Assembly (NCBI GenBank): GCA_017464085.1
Contig: JAFUEE010000155.1
Location: 1 to 52,354 of the forward strand
Direction: 5' to 3'
Length of the DNA: 52,354 bases
DNA from: Pseudomonadota bacterium
GTDB taxonomy: Bacteria > Myxococcota_A > Bradymonadia > UBA4248
This document shows positions 51,234-52,354 of the stretch, piece by piece (the first letter of the stretch is position 1; each line of letters begins with the position of its first letter). The notes beneath the pieces were generated by a model. That model was not told the DNA's origin. It did no database searches and saw nothing but the letters and a program-made list of their open reading frames with translations. Position numbers and translations under genes: made by a program.

Positions 51234-51442
51234 CGAGGTCCAGCCTGAAAAGCAGGCGGAAAAACTATCTAGCTAAATCATGCGCGCGGTTTTCGCAACA
51301 AATAACGTGTTTTCGGAATGATTCGTTGTGCCAGTTGTGCGCCATGCGCGTTTGGCGCGTTCTTGGGGAACTTGCGGCGCATGCGCATGCTGTAAGACCG
51401 AGCGTTTCGACGAGGCGGTTTTCGCGAGCGTTTTCCGGACGT

Positions 51443-51538
51443 GGCCTATGCCTGCGGCATACGGCCTGCGTGCGGCGGCTATTTGGCGTGCGCCAAATAC
51501 GCCGCCGCGCTGCCCGCTATTGCTCACGCAATACGCGG
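51443..51538 (-). repeat. Three nested palindromes in reverse orientation
   Basis: 51443-51466: GGCC, TATGCC-tgc-GGCATA, c, GGCC. 51472-51508: GCGGCGGC, TATTTGGC-gtgc-GCCAAATA, c, GCCGCCGC (8-bp outer, 8-bp inner). 51514-51538: CCGC, TATTGC-tcac-GCAATA, c, GCGG. They lie directly after the 3' end of the second AAA/nuclease gene; 51234-51442 shows nothing else. Confidence 0.88.
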
Positions 51539-51545
51539 ACATCTT

Positions 51546-52354
51546 TCATGCGTCTTTTGTAAACCGCTGTATCTCGCATGCGTGCGCGTTCGTCTTTTCA
51601 TCATAATTCACGGCGACGAGCAGCAGATCGCCTTGGTATTTGTCCATCACATCGAAATATTGTTTTGATTCGATTTGCTGCAAGGCCGCCCCGGTGGTTT
51701 TGTTTCGCTTGAACTCGACAATCATCGCAGGCACATTGGGGATATATGGAATAAACACGACATCGGCATATCCCTTTCCCGCCGGCAGTTCGCTGATAAT
51801 TGTATAACGCGTGTTGGCATAGAAATAGGCAAACCGGATCGCGCATTGCAGGCAGGCTTCATGATTATAACGCTGTCGGCTCATGAGCTGCTCATGCGCC
51901 GCAGACATCGCATCTGCGACGGCCTGGCTGTCGCCTTCAATCGTTTTGTCTAATAATATTTTAGAATTGTTTACAATTTCAATGGCTTTTGCATAATCGG
52001 GATCATCTTCGATTGCATTGATCCATTCCGAGCGGATTTCACTATTTGGAATATAGCATTGCTTTGTATTGCTATCATAAGCCAGATAACCAAGGTGAAT
52101 CAAATAAGCAAAAACAGCGTCTTTGGAGTGAAAGTCTGTCATCGTGTTCAGGAATTTATCCACTTTCACATCAATGTGACCGCCCGCAATCATGGCCTTG
52201 ACATCGTCTTTGATACCTTCAAAATTCATAGATATATATGTCTTTATAGAATCATAAGAACCCGTTTTTGTCCAGTAGTTCCCAAAATTTCCGGCAGCCA
52301 TGGCCTGTACGACGGAGTTCGGATTATATATTTCGAATGTATTTTTTCTAAAAT
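51546..52354 (-). CDS. AAA-ATPase-like / PD-(D/E)XK protein (C-terminal part, runs off right edge)
   Basis: 269 or more residues; the frame is open to the window end (…FEIYNPNSVVQAMAAGNFGNYWTKTGS), so the P-loop part lies outside. It matches the C-terminal half of the DUF1703-type family: YN..SV..A...G.F.NYW..TGS, an EACLQCAIRFAYFYA helix (the family's 'FH'-region position) and the nuclease-fold motif GKGYADVVFIP...PAMIVEFK with Asp and Glu-x-Lys. It is only distantly similar to the gene at 5452. An ATG at 52301 is internal, not the start. Nested palindromes follow its 3' end. Confidence 0.85.
   Translation of the reverse strand, partial: FRKNTFEIYNPNSVVQAMAAGNFGNYWTKTGSYDSIKTYISMNFEGIKDDVKAMIAGGHIDVKVDKFLNTMTDFHSKDAVFAYLIHLGYLAYDSNTKQCYIPNSEIRSEWINAIEDDPDYAKAIEIVNNSKILLDKTIEGDSQAVADAMSAAHEQLMSRQRYNHEACLQCAIRFAYFYANTRYTIISELPAGKGYADVVFIPYIPNVPAMIVEFKRNKTTGAALQQIESKQYFDVMDKYQGDLLLVAVNYDEKTNAHACEIQRFTKDA

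Overview
The window looks like chromosome from a Gram-negative anaerobe of the Myxococcota/Bradymonadota ('deltaproteobacterial') type, possibly host-associated. This is inference from content, not a taxonomic assignment. The evidence is: many large cysteine-rich lipoproteins and secreted proteins; two C-termini of MYXO-CTERM type (short Cys/Ala stretch, hydrophobic helix, Arg cluster); a sigma-54-type activator with a receiver-like domain; six Calx-beta-like repeats in one protein; and a full set of Rnf genes (rnfB, C, D, G, E, A), which points to ferredoxin/NAD-linked anaerobic energy metabolism. No rRNA, tRNA, CRISPR array, transposase or phage gene was seen.

Layout. 1-5047 (minus strand) is an AT-richer block of envelope genes: a lipoprotein, a predicted beta-barrel protein and a 1163-residue lipoprotein with about 17 tandem BspA-like (DUF285) repeats, followed by the first 11 codons of another gene. 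5452-7221 is an AAA-ATPase-like/PD-(D/E)XK protein; a second member runs off the right edge (51546-52354). 7421-11801 holds rnfB, apbE, a class III aminotransferase and a prmA-like methyltransferase. 12182-21285 is mostly secreted or surface proteins: a Cys-rich/Calx-beta/glycine-rich giant, a degenerate PHP protein, small lipoproteins, a degenerate M23-like Cys-rich protein, a PDZ lipoprotein and a matrixin-type protease. 21336-22444 is a DUF6261-like gene between 90-bp inverted repeats. 22773-28043 is lepA-rnfC-rnfD-rnfG; two paralogous membrane proteins on the minus strand (28218-29962) separate it from rnfE-rnfA (30196-31769). Then come maf, three paralogous large lipoproteins (32848-39150), a SlyD-type isomerase, another lipoprotein, a sigma-54-type regulator, a 979-residue membrane protein, two small toxin/antitoxin- or immunity-like genes, a TPR membrane protein and a LysM/serine hydrolase.

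Working together: RnfB/C/D/G/E/A should form one membrane complex, and ApbE beside rnfB is the expected flavin transferase for the FMN-bearing threonines of RnfD and RnfG. Most other genes build the cell surface.

The most unusual signal is non-coding. At least 23 intergenic palindromes share one plan: a variable GC-rich outer arm, one unpaired G, then TAT + variable word + short loop + complementary word + ATA, then the complementary outer arm. Arms and words differ from copy to copy but stay self-complementary. A second set of repeats (elements A and B, with B nested in one copy of A) and the inverted repeats around the DUF6261-like gene look like small mobile elements.
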